Source of the DNA: Hyphomicrobiales bacterium | GTDB lineage: Bacteria > Pseudomonadota > Alphaproteobacteria > Rhizobiales > Rhizobiaceae | Assembly: GCA_900465685.1 (NCBI GenBank) | Contig: UEGR01000016.1 | Span: 124,001-188,000, forward strand | Length of the DNA: 64,000 nt | Direction of reading: 5' to 3' | Shown: piece by piece, positions 46,481 to 55,471 of the stretch | Numbering within the stretch: position 1 is the first letter of the stretch | Layout: each line of letters begins with the position of its first letter | Notes under the pieces: generated by a model | What the model saw: the letters and a program-made list of their open reading frames with translations, nothing else | Databases searched by the model: none | Told to the model about the DNA's origin: nothing | Program-made: the position numbers and the translations under genes

Positions 46481-46537
46481 CTTTTGTCAGTCGACAGAAC
46501 GCTGCGCTCTGCTTGTCAAAAAATGTCGAGACAAAAG
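46481..46537. promoter_or_regulatory. inverted repeat in the hydrolase/LysR divergent region
   Basis: CTTTTGTC (46481-46488) and its complement GACAAAAG (46530-46537) flank a 41-base spacer that also contains GTCGA elements. The position between divergent genes suits a LysR binding region, but no classical T-N11-A box was proven. Confidence 0.4.
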
Positions 46538-46582
46538 AAGGACTTCAAATATCAATGTTCGCTGTATTAAGATGCTGGTGAT

Positions 46583-47488
46583 ATGACACTTGACCTGCAT
46601 CATCTCCGCCACTTTGTGGCTGTGGCCGAAGAGTTGCATTTTGGTCGCGCAGCCATTCGTCTACACATGGCGCAACCCCCGCTCAGTCAGTCCATCAAAC
46701 GGCTGGAGGCGGATCTGGGCTTTTCGCTTTTTGAACGAACGCGCCGACATGTGGAAATGACGCCTGCGGGAGCAATATTCCTGATTGAAGCACGAAAGAC
46801 GTTGTTGCAGGCCGACGAAGGCGTCCGGATCGCGCGTCGAGCTGCATCGGCAGCGGTTGCGGAACTCTCAATCACCTTTGTTTCGGCAGCGCTTTACCAT
46901 CTTCTTCCCGAAACATTGCGACGGTTCACCCGAGCCCACCCGAAAGTGGCCATACGGCTTGACGAGAGGCCCACTGACGCTCAACTATCCGACATCATCG
47001 AGGGAAATGTCGATCTTGGGTTTGTTCACCCTCCAACCGCCAGCGAACGTGAACTCCATGTGGAAACTATTTTCCGCGATAGATTCATTGTTGCTGTTCC
47101 TGAAAGTGATGACCTGGCGCGTGCAGGAAGCGTATCACTAAGCGATCTGGCATCGCGCCGATTCATCATGTTTTCCTATAGCCAAGGGCCCGTCCTGCAT
47201 GCCCGCATCACCCAGGCTTGCCGAAATGCAGGTTTCCTGCCGGATATTGTTCAGGAAGCGCGACAGATGCACACAATCCTCAGTCTGGTCGCCGCGCAAT
47301 TGGGCGTCGCACTGATACCATCCGGTGCGCGTACCATGCGCATAAAGGGTGTGGTCTTTCGAGACATCCGGGATTTACCAACTGATCTGGTATGGGAACT
47401 GGCAATCGCCCGTCGAAATCGCGATTCAAAGAAAGCCCTTCAAGATTTTATAGCAACCCTCAAAACCGTCGCCCTGGAATTATCCTAG
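46583..47488 (+). CDS. LysR-family transcriptional regulator (BenM/CatR-like)
   Basis: A 301-residue LysR protein. The DNA-binding part reads LRHFVAVAEELHFGRAAIRL and PPLSQSIKRLEADLGFSLFERTRR, the version found in the aromatic-degradation subgroup (BenM, CatR, CbnR). The effector domain has VDLGFVHPP and LGVALIPSG. It is divergent from the alpha/beta hydrolase-phosphodiesterase pair and probably controls it. Confidence 0.9.
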   Translation: MTLDLHHLRHFVAVAEELHFGRAAIRLHMAQPPLSQSIKRLEADLGFSLFERTRRHVEMTPAGAIFLIEARKTLLQADEGVRIARRAASAAVAELSITFVSAALYHLLPETLRRFTRAHPKVAIRLDERPTDAQLSDIIEGNVDLGFVHPPTASERELHVETIFRDRFIVAVPESDDLARAGSVSLSDLASRRFIMFSYSQGPVLHARITQACRNAGFLPDIVQEARQMHTILSLVAAQLGVALIPSGARTMRIKGVVFRDIRDLPTDLVWELAIARRNRDSKKALQDFIATLKTVALELS

Positions 47489-47597
47489 AATATTGCTGCT
47501 ATCTCACTTGGGAATGTTGCTCATCAACTCCACCGGCCCCGCTTTCTTTCACAACGCAAAGCGAAGACGGTTGAAGCTGAGATTCTCCGCGACCGCT

Positions 47598-48175
47598 GGT
47601 TCTGTTGCGAACTTTAGGTCAAGGACGACGGTGGTCGCATTCCAGCTTTTTGAAAGCCGGATATTTTGAATGTTTAAAGTCGCCATCTCGACAAATCCGT
47701 CACCCCTCTATGTGTATGGTAGTATCTTGCTTGCAATCTGAGCCTGCGTGATTTGCAAGAGACAATGACCGAGCGCGGCATTGCTATTGGCCGTTCGAGA
47801 GTGCGTCGTTGTGCTATGCATTTCAGCCACAAATTGCTTGAGCGCTTCCATCGCAGTAAGCGGCAAGTTGAGCTAAAATGGAATCTGAACGAGACCTATG
47901 TAGAGGTCAAAGGCCCATGAATGTATCTGTATCGCGCCATCGACAGAAGACAGATCGATTATATGGCCGTTCTGAGATTCAGTGCTGAAAGTCGCCTGCG
48001 ATTGGGTGAAAAGCCCATTGCTAACCGCTCCAGCAAGTAGATGAACAACACCATTATGCAGGATCACCGACGCACTACACGCCGGATAGGTTTCATGCCC
48101 GGCTTCAAATCGCAGGCCGTTGCCAGCATAACGCTCGCCGACAGCGAACTCGTTTACAGGGTGCGAAAGCAATAA
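47598..48175 (+). mobile_element. decayed IS6-family insertion sequence with transposase pseudogene
   Basis: The left end GGTTCTGTTGCGAACTTT (47598-47615) resembles IS6-family terminal repeats. One frame from 47708 to 48175 reads LSLRDLQETMTERGIAI, RSKRQVELKWNLNETYVEVKG, MYLYRAIDRRQIDY, then SSK and MNNTIMQDHRRTTRR, GFMPGFKS and ITLADSELVYRVRK, all recognisable IS6 blocks. It is interrupted by TAG near 47720, TGA at 47918 and TAG at 48038. The catalytic middle is deleted between IDY and SSK. No right-end repeat was found. The element is inactive. Confidence 0.8.
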
Positions 48176-48376
48176 GACAATATTACCTCACCGCACCGCT
48201 TTTCCTCGAAAAAACTCTCGCCGCTCGCAGCACAATTGCGTCCTGCGGTAAGCCACATTTCGCCCTAACCGATTGCTTTGCAACACATCCCATTGGCGCA
48301 AACCAGTGGGTCGCTTTCGTTAAAGTACCATTTTCACCTGAACTCGCGCCACTTTCAGCAGCCATTAGGTTTCTTT
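48176..48376. other. intergenic stretch beyond the IS remnant
   Basis: No supported gene. A minus-strand frame of 88 codons covers it and the start of the transporter gene but has no family likeness. It joins the IS remnant to the operator region of the transporter gene. Confidence 0.3.
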
Positions 48377-48403
48377 TGTGCATATATTGCACATGATGTG
48401 CAA
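48377..48403. promoter_or_regulatory. overlapping palindromes before the MFS gene
   Basis: TGTGCA-TATAT-TGCACA (48377-48393) overlaps TTGCACAT-G-ATGTGCAA (48387-48403), both perfect inverted repeats. They lie 45-70 bases before the transporter start, a good place for a repressor. The IclR gene at the end of this set (51000) is the natural candidate to bind here. Confidence 0.6.
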
Positions 48404-48447
48404 ATATTGTAACACACCTCCAAATCCAAATCATGAAAGGGAGGTTC

Positions 48448-49776
48448 ATGTTGCAGGTGTTGAATGAAAAAGAGGCGCTGGAATCGGCGCTGAACCGGGT
48501 AAAGTGGCGATTGCTGCCGCTTATCGTCCTGCTCTATTTCGTTGCATATCTTGATCGAAACAACGTCGCCTTTGCAAAGGAACAGATGAGTGCCGAGCTT
48601 GGCTTCTCCTCAACTGTTTTCGGCCTAGGCGCCGGCCTGTTCTTTATCGGTTACACGCTGTTCGAAATCCCAAGCAATGCAGGCATGTACCGGTTCGGCG
48701 CACGCAAATGGATCGCCCGTATACTTATCCCCTGGGGACTGCTGGCCATGGCAATGGCCTTCGTAACGGGCACCACCTCATTTTACATCGTGCGGTTTTT
48801 GCTCGGTGTCGCCGAGGCAGGCTTTTTCCCCGCGGTCGTTTTCTATTTCACGCTTTGGTTCCCAGTGCGAATGCGGGCTGCCATGCTAGGTGTTTTTGTA
48901 TTGGCTCAGCCTGTTGCCAACATGCTCGGCGCACCTTTGTCCGGTCTTTTGCTTGAGATGGACGGGATTGGAGGTTTGCATGGCTGGCAATGGATGTACC
49001 TTGTGGAAGGCTTGCCAGCTGTAGTGCTCGGGTTTCTGACACCGTTCCTTCTAACGGACAGACCATCGGAAGCAAAATGGTTGACAGTCGAGCAGAGGCA
49101 GGCGCTTCAGAATGCAATTGAACGCGACTGTGCAGACCTCAGTTCTGGTCGCAACCATTCTTTTTGGAGTGCACTCAAGGACCCTCGTGCTATCGTTTAC
49201 GCGCTGCTCAATTTTGGCATGGTGCTCGGCATATATGGCCTTGGTTTCTGGTTACCCACAATTGTCGGCGAAATGGGACAGTTCAGCGATTTTCATCGCG
49301 GCTTGATTGTTTCGATTCCTTATCTGGCTGGCGCGCTCGTCATCATCTGGTGGAGCCGGCGCGCGGACCGAACCGGAAAACGTGCTGCCCATGTCTCAAT
49401 CAGCCTTTTGGTTGCTTCCATCGGGCTGTTGGGCGCCGGATATGCCCTGAGCGTAAATGCCGTGATTGCACTGGCGTTACTTTCGGTCGCTGCCATGGGC
49501 ATTTTCACCGCAATCGGCCCGATGCTTTCCATGCCTGCTAGCCTCTTCAGCGGTGCCGCAGCCGCAGCTAGCATCGGTCTTGTCAATTCGATTGGCAATA
49601 TTGGCGGTTTCGTTTCGCCTTTTGTTGTCGGCTGGTTGACCGACCTCACCGGCTCCACAAAAGCAGGGCTTCTTTTTCTCGCGTGCTCTCTAGCGATAAC
49701 GGCTCTCGCCACGTTCGCATATGCGCACCGCCGACCGGAAGGGAACACATCCCTTGCCGCAAAATCCCAGCAATAG
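48448..49776 (+). CDS. MFS transporter, anion:cation symporter type
   Basis: A twelve-helix MFS protein of about 442 residues. RLLPLIVLLYFVAYLDRNNVAFAK, FGLGAGLFFIGYTLFEIPSN and FLLGVAEAGFFPAVVFYFTLWFP are hallmarks of the ACS family that takes up organic anions such as sugar acids, tartrate and phthalate. The start is 48448 or 48433; a strong GGGAGG lies between the two and sits close to 48448. It heads a four-gene set with an SDR, a mutarotase and an IclR regulator, suggesting uptake of a sugar or sugar acid. Confidence 0.85.
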   Translation: MLQVLNEKEALESALNRVKWRLLPLIVLLYFVAYLDRNNVAFAKEQMSAELGFSSTVFGLGAGLFFIGYTLFEIPSNAGMYRFGARKWIARILIPWGLLAMAMAFVTGTTSFYIVRFLLGVAEAGFFPAVVFYFTLWFPVRMRAAMLGVFVLAQPVANMLGAPLSGLLLEMDGIGGLHGWQWMYLVEGLPAVVLGFLTPFLLTDRPSEAKWLTVEQRQALQNAIERDCADLSSGRNHSFWSALKDPRAIVYALLNFGMVLGIYGLGFWLPTIVGEMGQFSDFHRGLIVSIPYLAGALVIIWWSRRADRTGKRAAHVSISLLVASIGLLGAGYALSVNAVIALALLSVAAMGIFTAIGPMLSMPASLFSGAAAAASIGLVNSIGNIGGFVSPFVVGWLTDLTGSTKAGLLFLACSLAITALATFAYAHRRPEGNTSLAAKSQQ

Positions 49777-49798
49777 TGACAATGAAGGAGAAAGCTCA

Positions 49799-50560
49799 AT
49801 GAGCAATTTGGAGCTGAGCGGAAAGACCGCCCTTGTAACGGGCGGCGGTGTCGGCATAGGAGCAGCCATAGCGGAAGACCTTGCGAAACGCGGTGCGCAC
49901 GTCATCCTGACATATCGAAGCCACCAACCTTCGCCCGACGCTCTGGCAAGACTTGTAAACGCCGCACAGAAAGCACCATTGGCACTTCCAGTCGATTTGA
50001 CCATCGAAGAGGAGGTGAACAAATTCGGGGATCTGATCGAGAGCCAGATCGGGCACATCGATATTCTCGTTCACAACGCAGGTGGCCTGGTGCAACGTTC
50101 CAGCATCGAAGAAATGCCCTACGAATTGTTTCGTAAGGTTCAGGCACTGAATGTGGACAGCGTATTCCTTTTAACGAAACGCCTTCTGCCGATCATGAAT
50201 AAAGATGGCCGCATCGTCATCGTGGCTTCTCTCGCGGGACGGACGGGCGGCCACGCCGGTGCAACAGCCTATGGTACGGCAAAGGCCGCACTTTTCGGTT
50301 TCACGCGCGGTCTTTCCAAGGAAGTCGCCGATCAGGGTATAACGGTTAATGCGGTCGCTCCCGGATTTATCGAAGCAACACCCTTTCACGACACGTTCAC
50401 CACTGAAGATTCCAAGCGGACAACGATTACAACGATACCCGTCGGGCGTGCCGGCGTCCCTGCCGATGTGGCCTCAGCCGTTAGCTGGCTGACATCACCG
50501 GGGGCGGCCTTTGTCACCGGCACTGTAATCGATATCAACGGCGGACAACATTTCAGCTGA
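49799..50560 (+). CDS. short-chain dehydrogenase, likely sugar dehydrogenase
   Basis: A 253-residue classical SDR with TGGGVGIG, HNAGG, the catalytic SLAGRTGG and AYGTAKAALFGF (Tyr-x3-Lys), NAVAPGFIEATPF and the terminal IDINGGQHFS. ATG 49799 has AAGGAG eight bases upstream. Its stop overlaps the mutarotase start (TGATG), so the two work together. By context it probably oxidises an aldose whose anomers the mutarotase interconverts. Confidence 0.88.
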   Translation: MSNLELSGKTALVTGGGVGIGAAIAEDLAKRGAHVILTYRSHQPSPDALARLVNAAQKAPLALPVDLTIEEEVNKFGDLIESQIGHIDILVHNAGGLVQRSSIEEMPYELFRKVQALNVDSVFLLTKRLLPIMNKDGRIVIVASLAGRTGGHAGATAYGTAKAALFGFTRGLSKEVADQGITVNAVAPGFIEATPFHDTFTTEDSKRTTITTIPVGRAGVPADVASAVSWLTSPGAAFVTGTVIDINGGQHFS

Positions 50561-50994
50561 TGCTCAGATTTCCAATCATTCATCCTCATGTCCTGTCGGC
50601 TCTCGCCTCGGCAGGACATAAATCGCTCGTTATTGTCACAGATGCCCATTTCGCTGCCGCCACAGCCCTAAACGACAAGGCAACCATCGTGCATGCTGCA
50701 CTGCGCTCTGGAAGCCCGCTTGTTCCTGAAGTTGTCGAGTTAATCTCGCAGGCAGTTGCCATCGAAGCACTCACGACCATGACCCCGTCCGAACCAGCGC
50801 TAGCCGCAGTTGCCGATGAAGTGGCTATGGTTTTGCCGTCTCAGATCGAGCGCCAAACGATCGACCGCGCATCCTTTGTTGCATTAACGCGTTCCGCAGA
50901 CACGGCTTTGTGCATCGTTACCGGGGACACGCGAAGATTTGCAAATGCGATCTTGCGTATTGGCGTGACTGGAGCGGAAAGAACGGTTAGATAA
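50560..50994 (+). CDS. fucU: FucU/RbsD-family sugar mutarotase
   Basis: A 144-residue RbsD/FucU fold protein. FPIIHPHVLSALASAGH and VIVTDAHFAA match the N-terminal His and Asp/His residues used to interconvert sugar anomers. The end CIVTGDTRRFANAILRIGV is also typical. It is translationally coupled to the upstream SDR. FucU-type members act on L-fucose, RbsD-type on ribose; the exact sugar cannot be told. Confidence 0.82.
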   Translation: MLRFPIIHPHVLSALASAGHKSLVIVTDAHFAAATALNDKATIVHAALRSGSPLVPEVVELISQAVAIEALTTMTPSEPALAAVADEVAMVLPSQIERQTIDRASFVALTRSADTALCIVTGDTRRFANAILRIGVTGAERTVR

Positions 50995-50999
50995 AATGC

Positions 51000-51743
51000 A
51001 TGAGCACTACCGTATCGCGCGCTATTGAGATTCTGGAACTTTGCAGCTTGTCGCCAAGGACGGCTGTCGACATTGCAGCACTTATGGGCGTGCACAGAAC
51101 TACGGTTTTGCGAACTCTGCTGACGCTCCAAGACGCCGGTTTTGTTCGCCAGACATCACCTGGCGTCTTTGGCACAGGTTTTCGTTTGGCTGCGCTTGCG
51201 CGCTCTGCGATGGAGAATTTTGATCTGCGTTCCATCGCACACCCCTATTTGGACGAGCTTGGAACAAAGCTACGGCTTACGATTCAGTTCGCAGTACCCA
51301 ATCACGACCGCATTACTTATGTCGATAAAATTGAGCCGCGCGAATCCATCGTCCTCAACACTGTGATTGGTGGCGATGTCGTCGTCAATACCGCGGGTGT
51401 TGCCAAGGCGATACTTGCCTTTTTACCGGAGGCGCAGAAAGAGCGCATTCTCGCCCGTGCGAACTTCAGCCGCCATACCGACAGAACACTCACCGACATC
51501 GACACGTATAATCGGGTCCTTGAGCAGGTTCGAGAGCGGGGATGGGCATTTGACGATGGCGAATTTGACTCTTTATCCAACTGTATCGCAGCGCCTGTTC
51601 GCGATCATTCCGACTCCGTGGTCGGGGCAGTTTCCATTACCTCCTTCCGGGCTCAGATCAATATCGATGTCCTTCAAGGCCACCTTCCTGAACTCCTGAA
51701 AACGACAAAAGCGATCAGCACCGCTTTTGGATGGCGCGAATAG
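51000..51743 (+). CDS. IclR-family regulator of the sugar set
   Basis: A 247-residue IclR protein. The N-terminal winged helix reads SRAIEILELCSLSPRTAVDIAALMGVHRTTVLRTL; the C-terminal GAF-like ligand domain has TYVDKIEP and LSNCIAAPVRDHSDSVVGAVSI. It begins five bases after the mutarotase stop, so it belongs to the same transcript. It probably acts on the palindromes at 48377-48403. Confidence 0.88.
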   Translation: MSTTVSRAIEILELCSLSPRTAVDIAALMGVHRTTVLRTLLTLQDAGFVRQTSPGVFGTGFRLAALARSAMENFDLRSIAHPYLDELGTKLRLTIQFAVPNHDRITYVDKIEPRESIVLNTVIGGDVVVNTAGVAKAILAFLPEAQKERILARANFSRHTDRTLTDIDTYNRVLEQVRERGWAFDDGEFDSLSNCIAAPVRDHSDSVVGAVSITSFRAQINIDVLQGHLPELLKTTKAISTAFGWRE

Positions 51744-51830
51744 ATCTTGTTCTGACCCCGATTTGCGTTTTTCATGTCTCTGATGTTTCCTAGGTGGAAG
51801 CCAACACCCACCCTATTTGGGAGATGAACA

Positions 51831-52814
51831 CTAGCAGTAGCCGGTGGCCAGCGCCCGAACATCGGCAATATAACGCTTTAGGCGTTCAACATTGTCCGGT
51901 AACTCTTGCCGCGTTGCTGCCCAACCAACATAGGTCAAAGCACGTAGCAGCAGAAAAAGCGGCAGATGCACAAATTCGCCGATCATTTGCGGCCGAAAAG
52001 CTGCGTATCCTTCAAGCAGACTGGCACATAGATCGTCATAATCAGCTTCGCCTCTGTTTCTCAACAGTACTGTCGCCAGATCGAACAAGCGGAAGCCGAA
52101 GCCGCAATCATCAAAATCGATAAATGCGACAGACGCGTTTTGAATAAAAACATTCTCGCGGACCAGATCAGCATGGATAAGCCCGTAATCAATCGCCGGA
52201 GCCAGCCCGGCCAGCTGTATCAACAGAGTTTCCCGCAGTGCGGTCAAATATGTGCGGTCACTATCATCCACCGCAGCGCAATCCCAAAAGCGTCCCCAAA
52301 ATGGCGTTTCGCCCAATAATCCCGAAACATCCCAGGCGGGGCGCTCAAAATTCTTCGGTCGGTCAAACCTGTCAGCAGCCTCATGCATTCGTGCCATTTC
52401 TGAGCCTATGGCGCGAAACAAATCCCGCATGTCTCTCCCTTGGCGCATGAGCGGTACGCCGCTTTCCCCAAGCGGTTCGCCCTCAACCCAGCCAATGAGA
52501 TCGGCATATTGCGTCGGGCTACCATTCGCGGGCAAAGCGATAAGCAGTTCGCCTTCGGATGACAGAAGTGGTTGCGGCACTGTGATCCCGCATTTACCGA
52601 GGTCAGCCATCCAGTCCAGCTCTGACACGAGCGCCTGACGCGAATGATAGCCAGGACGATGCAACCGCAATGCTGCGGGATCACCATTTGGGAGAATAAC
52701 TTTGAATACCGCATTCTCGCGATATTTCAGTAATTGCGGCGTCTGATCTGGCAAGTGCCAGCGCGCGGCGGCGACCGCCGCCCGCTTGGTCAGCGCCTCT
52801 ATCATATCAGCCAT
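51831..52814 (-). CDS. APH-family small-molecule kinase
   Basis: A 327-residue aminoglycoside-phosphotransferase-fold kinase. YRENAVFKV and ALRLHRPGYHS form the ATP lobe, GLIHADLVRENVFI is the catalytic loop (HxD...N) and VAFIDFDDCGFGF the magnesium Asp. It lies three bases after a class III aminotransferase of the phospho-lyase type. That pairing recalls hydroxylysine or ethanolamine kinase with its phospho-lyase. I infer that it phosphorylates an amino alcohol before elimination. Last gene of a six-gene operon. Confidence 0.8.
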   Translation of the reverse strand: MADMIEALTKRAAVAAARWHLPDQTPQLLKYRENAVFKVILPNGDPAALRLHRPGYHSRQALVSELDWMADLGKCGITVPQPLLSSEGELLIALPANGSPTQYADLIGWVEGEPLGESGVPLMRQGRDMRDLFRAIGSEMARMHEAADRFDRPKNFERPAWDVSGLLGETPFWGRFWDCAAVDDSDRTYLTALRETLLIQLAGLAPAIDYGLIHADLVRENVFIQNASVAFIDFDDCGFGFRLFDLATVLLRNRGEADYDDLCASLLEGYAAFRPQMIGEFVHLPLFLLLRALTYVGWAATRQELPDNVERLKRYIADVRALATGYC

Positions 52815-52817
52815 AGC

Positions 52818-54101
52818 TCACAGCCCGCTCAAAACATCATCGAGAGCCGAGAGCATCAAATCGGCGTTTTCTTTCGAAAACGGCAGAGGTGGCCGGATCT
52901 TGGTGACATTCTGCTGTATCCCCAGTTTGCCCATCAACACGCCGCGCTGACGCATTTCATTGATGACCCGTGTCGCGACTTCCGCAGCCGGGGTCTTTTC
53001 CTGGCGATCAAGCACCAGTTCCGCACCGAAAAACAAGCCACTGCCGCGGACATTGCCGATGAGAGCATGTTTCTCGGTCAGCTTTTGAAGTCCCTGCCGA
53101 GCATAGGCTCCGATGACACATGCGTTGGCCTGAAGTTGTTCGTCTTCCACTACATCGAGGACCGCCATGGCCGCTGCGCAAGATACCGGATTACCGCCAA
53201 AGGTGTTGAAATAGCGAAAAGCCTTGCGAAAAGCGTTCAGCGTGTCAGAACCCGCAACCACGGCGCCGACAGGATGCCCGTTAGCCATCGGCTTACCGAG
53301 CGTCACAACATCCGGCACGATGCCCGCCTTCTGATGGCCCCACATATGCGTACCCGTGCGGCCAAAACCAGGCTGTACCTCGTCAGCGATAACCAGACCT
53401 CCGGCCTTTCTTACCGCTGCAACGGCAGATGCGAGAAAACCGTCAGGCAGATCGGGAAACCCTTCATTGGCAAAAAACGGATCTATGATCAGTGCCGAGA
53501 AGCCAAAAGGACTGTCCTGCAATGACGCAATGGCTTGCTCCACCTGATAGGCCCATGCCTTCGCAAAGGCCTCATCCGGCTCTCCGCCGAGGGGACGATA
53601 AGCGTCCGGTGCCGGAACATGACGGACATGTCCGCCGTAACCGCCAACCGGCGGCATCCGGGTGGACAGTTGCGATACGGCAGTCGTGTTGCCGTGATAG
53701 GTAAAGTCAGTTGCGATGACACCGGTTTTGCCGGTCACGGCCTGCGCCATGCGCAGCGCCACATCATTCGCCTCACTACCGGTGCAAGTGAGGATCGCCG
53801 TGTCGAGGCTCGGGTCAAAGGTCGCGGTCAGTCGGTCGACGTAGTCGAGAATGCCTTCATGCAGATAGCGTGTATGGGTGTTGAGCGTCGAGGCCTGCCG
53901 ATAAATCGCCTCGACAACACGCGGATGGCAATGACCGACATGTGGTACATTGTTGTAGCAATCGAGATATTGCCGACCGTCGGCGTCCCACAGCCAAACC
54001 CCCTCACCCTTCACCAGATGTACCGGATCGTTGTAGAAGAGTGACATGTTACGCCCAAGCAACTTCTCGCGTCGTGCGAGCAGGTCTCGTGTTCCACTCA
54101 T
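52818..54101 (-). CDS. class III aminotransferase-fold enzyme, phospho-lyase type
   Basis: A 427-residue PLP enzyme. RNMSLFYNDPVHLVKGEG and CYNNVPHVGHCHPRVVEAI are the signature of the AGXT2L1/AGXT2L2 group, which removes ammonia and phosphate from phosphoethanolamine or phospho-hydroxylysine to give an aldehyde. TCTGSEANDVALRMA, ADEVQPGFGRTG and the PLP Lys in TLGKPMANGHP are present. It is one base from the upstream aminotransferase and three from the kinase. A true transaminase role remains possible. Confidence 0.82.
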   Translation of the reverse strand: MSGTRDLLARREKLLGRNMSLFYNDPVHLVKGEGVWLWDADGRQYLDCYNNVPHVGHCHPRVVEAIYRQASTLNTHTRYLHEGILDYVDRLTATFDPSLDTAILTCTGSEANDVALRMAQAVTGKTGVIATDFTYHGNTTAVSQLSTRMPPVGGYGGHVRHVPAPDAYRPLGGEPDEAFAKAWAYQVEQAIASLQDSPFGFSALIIDPFFANEGFPDLPDGFLASAVAAVRKAGGLVIADEVQPGFGRTGTHMWGHQKAGIVPDVVTLGKPMANGHPVGAVVAGSDTLNAFRKAFRYFNTFGGNPVSCAAAMAVLDVVEDEQLQANACVIGAYARQGLQKLTEKHALIGNVRGSGLFFGAELVLDRQEKTPAAEVATRVINEMRQRGVLMGKLGIQQNVTKIRPPLPFSKENADLMLSALDDVLSGL

Positions 54102-54102
54102 C

Positions 54103-55461
54103 TCACTGACCTTTCGCGGCAGTCAGACCCGCATCCAGAGCAGAAATAATACGGCTTACATCCTTGGCAGAAATGATGAGTGGTGGTGAAATAATGACAT
54201 TGGCGCCCGACGTGCGCACCATAACACCTTCATCATAGGCCACTTCATATACCTTCTGTACAATATCCTTTGAGGCGGCAGTTTTCTTCGTGCGGTTGGA
54301 AACAAGCTCCAGCGCCGCCATGAGACCCCGACCGCGCACGTCGCCGACCAGCTCATGTTTCAACTTTAGCCCCTCAAGTCCCGCTAGCAACTCCGCTCCG
54401 CGCACCGCTGCGTTGGCGGCAGTATTAATCCGCGCCGTTTCCTTCAGCGTTGCCAGTGCTGCTGCCGCGCCAACCGGATGACCGGAATAGGTATAACCAT
54501 GGCCGATAGCGCCGAAGGAATCTTTGTTATTTTCGAAGGCGGTAGCCACCTTGTCAGAAATCATCACGGCCCCAAAAGGAAAATAGCCGTTGGTAATGGC
54601 CTTGGCGGTGGTCATCATGTCAGGCTTAACGCCCCATCCACGTGAGCCGGTCCATGCGCCGGTACGCCCGAATGCACAGATGACTTCGTCGGCGATCAAC
54701 AGAATGCCGTGCCGGTCACAGATCTCCCGCATCGCAGGCATGAAGCTCTCATGTGGCACAATAACGCCACCTGCTCCCAGCACCGGTTCCATGATGAAGG
54801 CGGCAATCGTATCCGCCCCCTGAAATGCAATCTCGTCTTCGAACTGCCGCGCAATTGCAGCAGCGAGTTCCGAAGGATCCGTCATATTGAACGGATTGCG
54901 GTACGGATATGGCGCCGCGAGATGGAACACACCTGGCAGCAGCGGTTCGTAGTTCCGACGGAAATTGGCATTTCCGTTGACCGATGCACCGCCGAAATGC
55001 GTGCCGTGATACCCCTTCTTCAAAGCAAAGAACTTTGTGCGCTCCGGCTGCCCATTGATCTTGTGATACTGTCGGGCCAGACGCAGTGCCGTCTCGACTG
55101 AGTCAGAGCCGCCCGATGTGAAGAATGAGCGACCCAAGCCGTCTGGTTTGAAGAATTCAGCCAGTTCATAAGACAGTTCGATCAGCGGTGAGTTCGTCGT
55201 ACCGCGGAAAGTCGAGTAATAAGGTAATTCGTTGAGCTGGTCTTGGATCGCCTTTTTCACCGGTTCACAGGAATAGCCAAGATTGACATTCCAAAGCCCC
55301 CCAACAGCATCCAGCACCTTCTTGCCGTGGATATCCACCACTTCCACGCCTTCGCCCGAATTGATGATGCGAGGCGGCTTGGCCTGCATCTCAGCAGGAT
55401 GCGCCATGGGATGCCAGAGGTGGCGGGCATTGTTTTCGATCAGAAAATTGGAGTCGCGCAT
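54103..55461 (-). CDS. omega-aminotransferase (class III)
   Basis: A 452-residue PLP aminotransferase that moves an amino group from an omega-amino compound to pyruvate or a similar acceptor. HLWHPMAHPAEM, GLWNVNLGYS, FFTSGGSDSVETALRLARQYH, GYHGTHFGGAS, ADEVICAFGRTG and TTAKAITNGYFPFGAV are the beta-alanine/putrescine/taurine-pyruvate type. ATG 55461 follows AGAGGAT. It is the fourth gene of the operon. With the aldehyde dehydrogenase across the divergent promoter it could turn an amine into an acid. Confidence 0.88.
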   Translation of the reverse strand: MRDSNFLIENNARHLWHPMAHPAEMQAKPPRIINSGEGVEVVDIHGKKVLDAVGGLWNVNLGYSCEPVKKAIQDQLNELPYYSTFRGTTNSPLIELSYELAEFFKPDGLGRSFFTSGGSDSVETALRLARQYHKINGQPERTKFFALKKGYHGTHFGGASVNGNANFRRNYEPLLPGVFHLAAPYPYRNPFNMTDPSELAAAIARQFEDEIAFQGADTIAAFIMEPVLGAGGVIVPHESFMPAMREICDRHGILLIADEVICAFGRTGAWTGSRGWGVKPDMMTTAKAITNGYFPFGAVMISDKVATAFENNKDSFGAIGHGYTYSGHPVGAAAALATLKETARINTAANAAVRGAELLAGLEGLKLKHELVGDVRGRGLMAALELVSNRTKKTAASKDIVQKVYEVAYDEGVMVRTSGANVIISPPLIISAKDVSRIISALDAGLTAAKGQ

Positions 55462-55471
55462 AGATATCCTC

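Noticed and set aside
47873-48172. A 99-codon minus-strand frame over the IS remnant
   Set aside because: The plus strand reads as IS6 transposase pieces, so this frame is a shadow.
48183-48449. An 88-codon minus-strand frame before the MFS gene
   Set aside because: It covers the palindromic operator and the start of the transporter and shows no family likeness.
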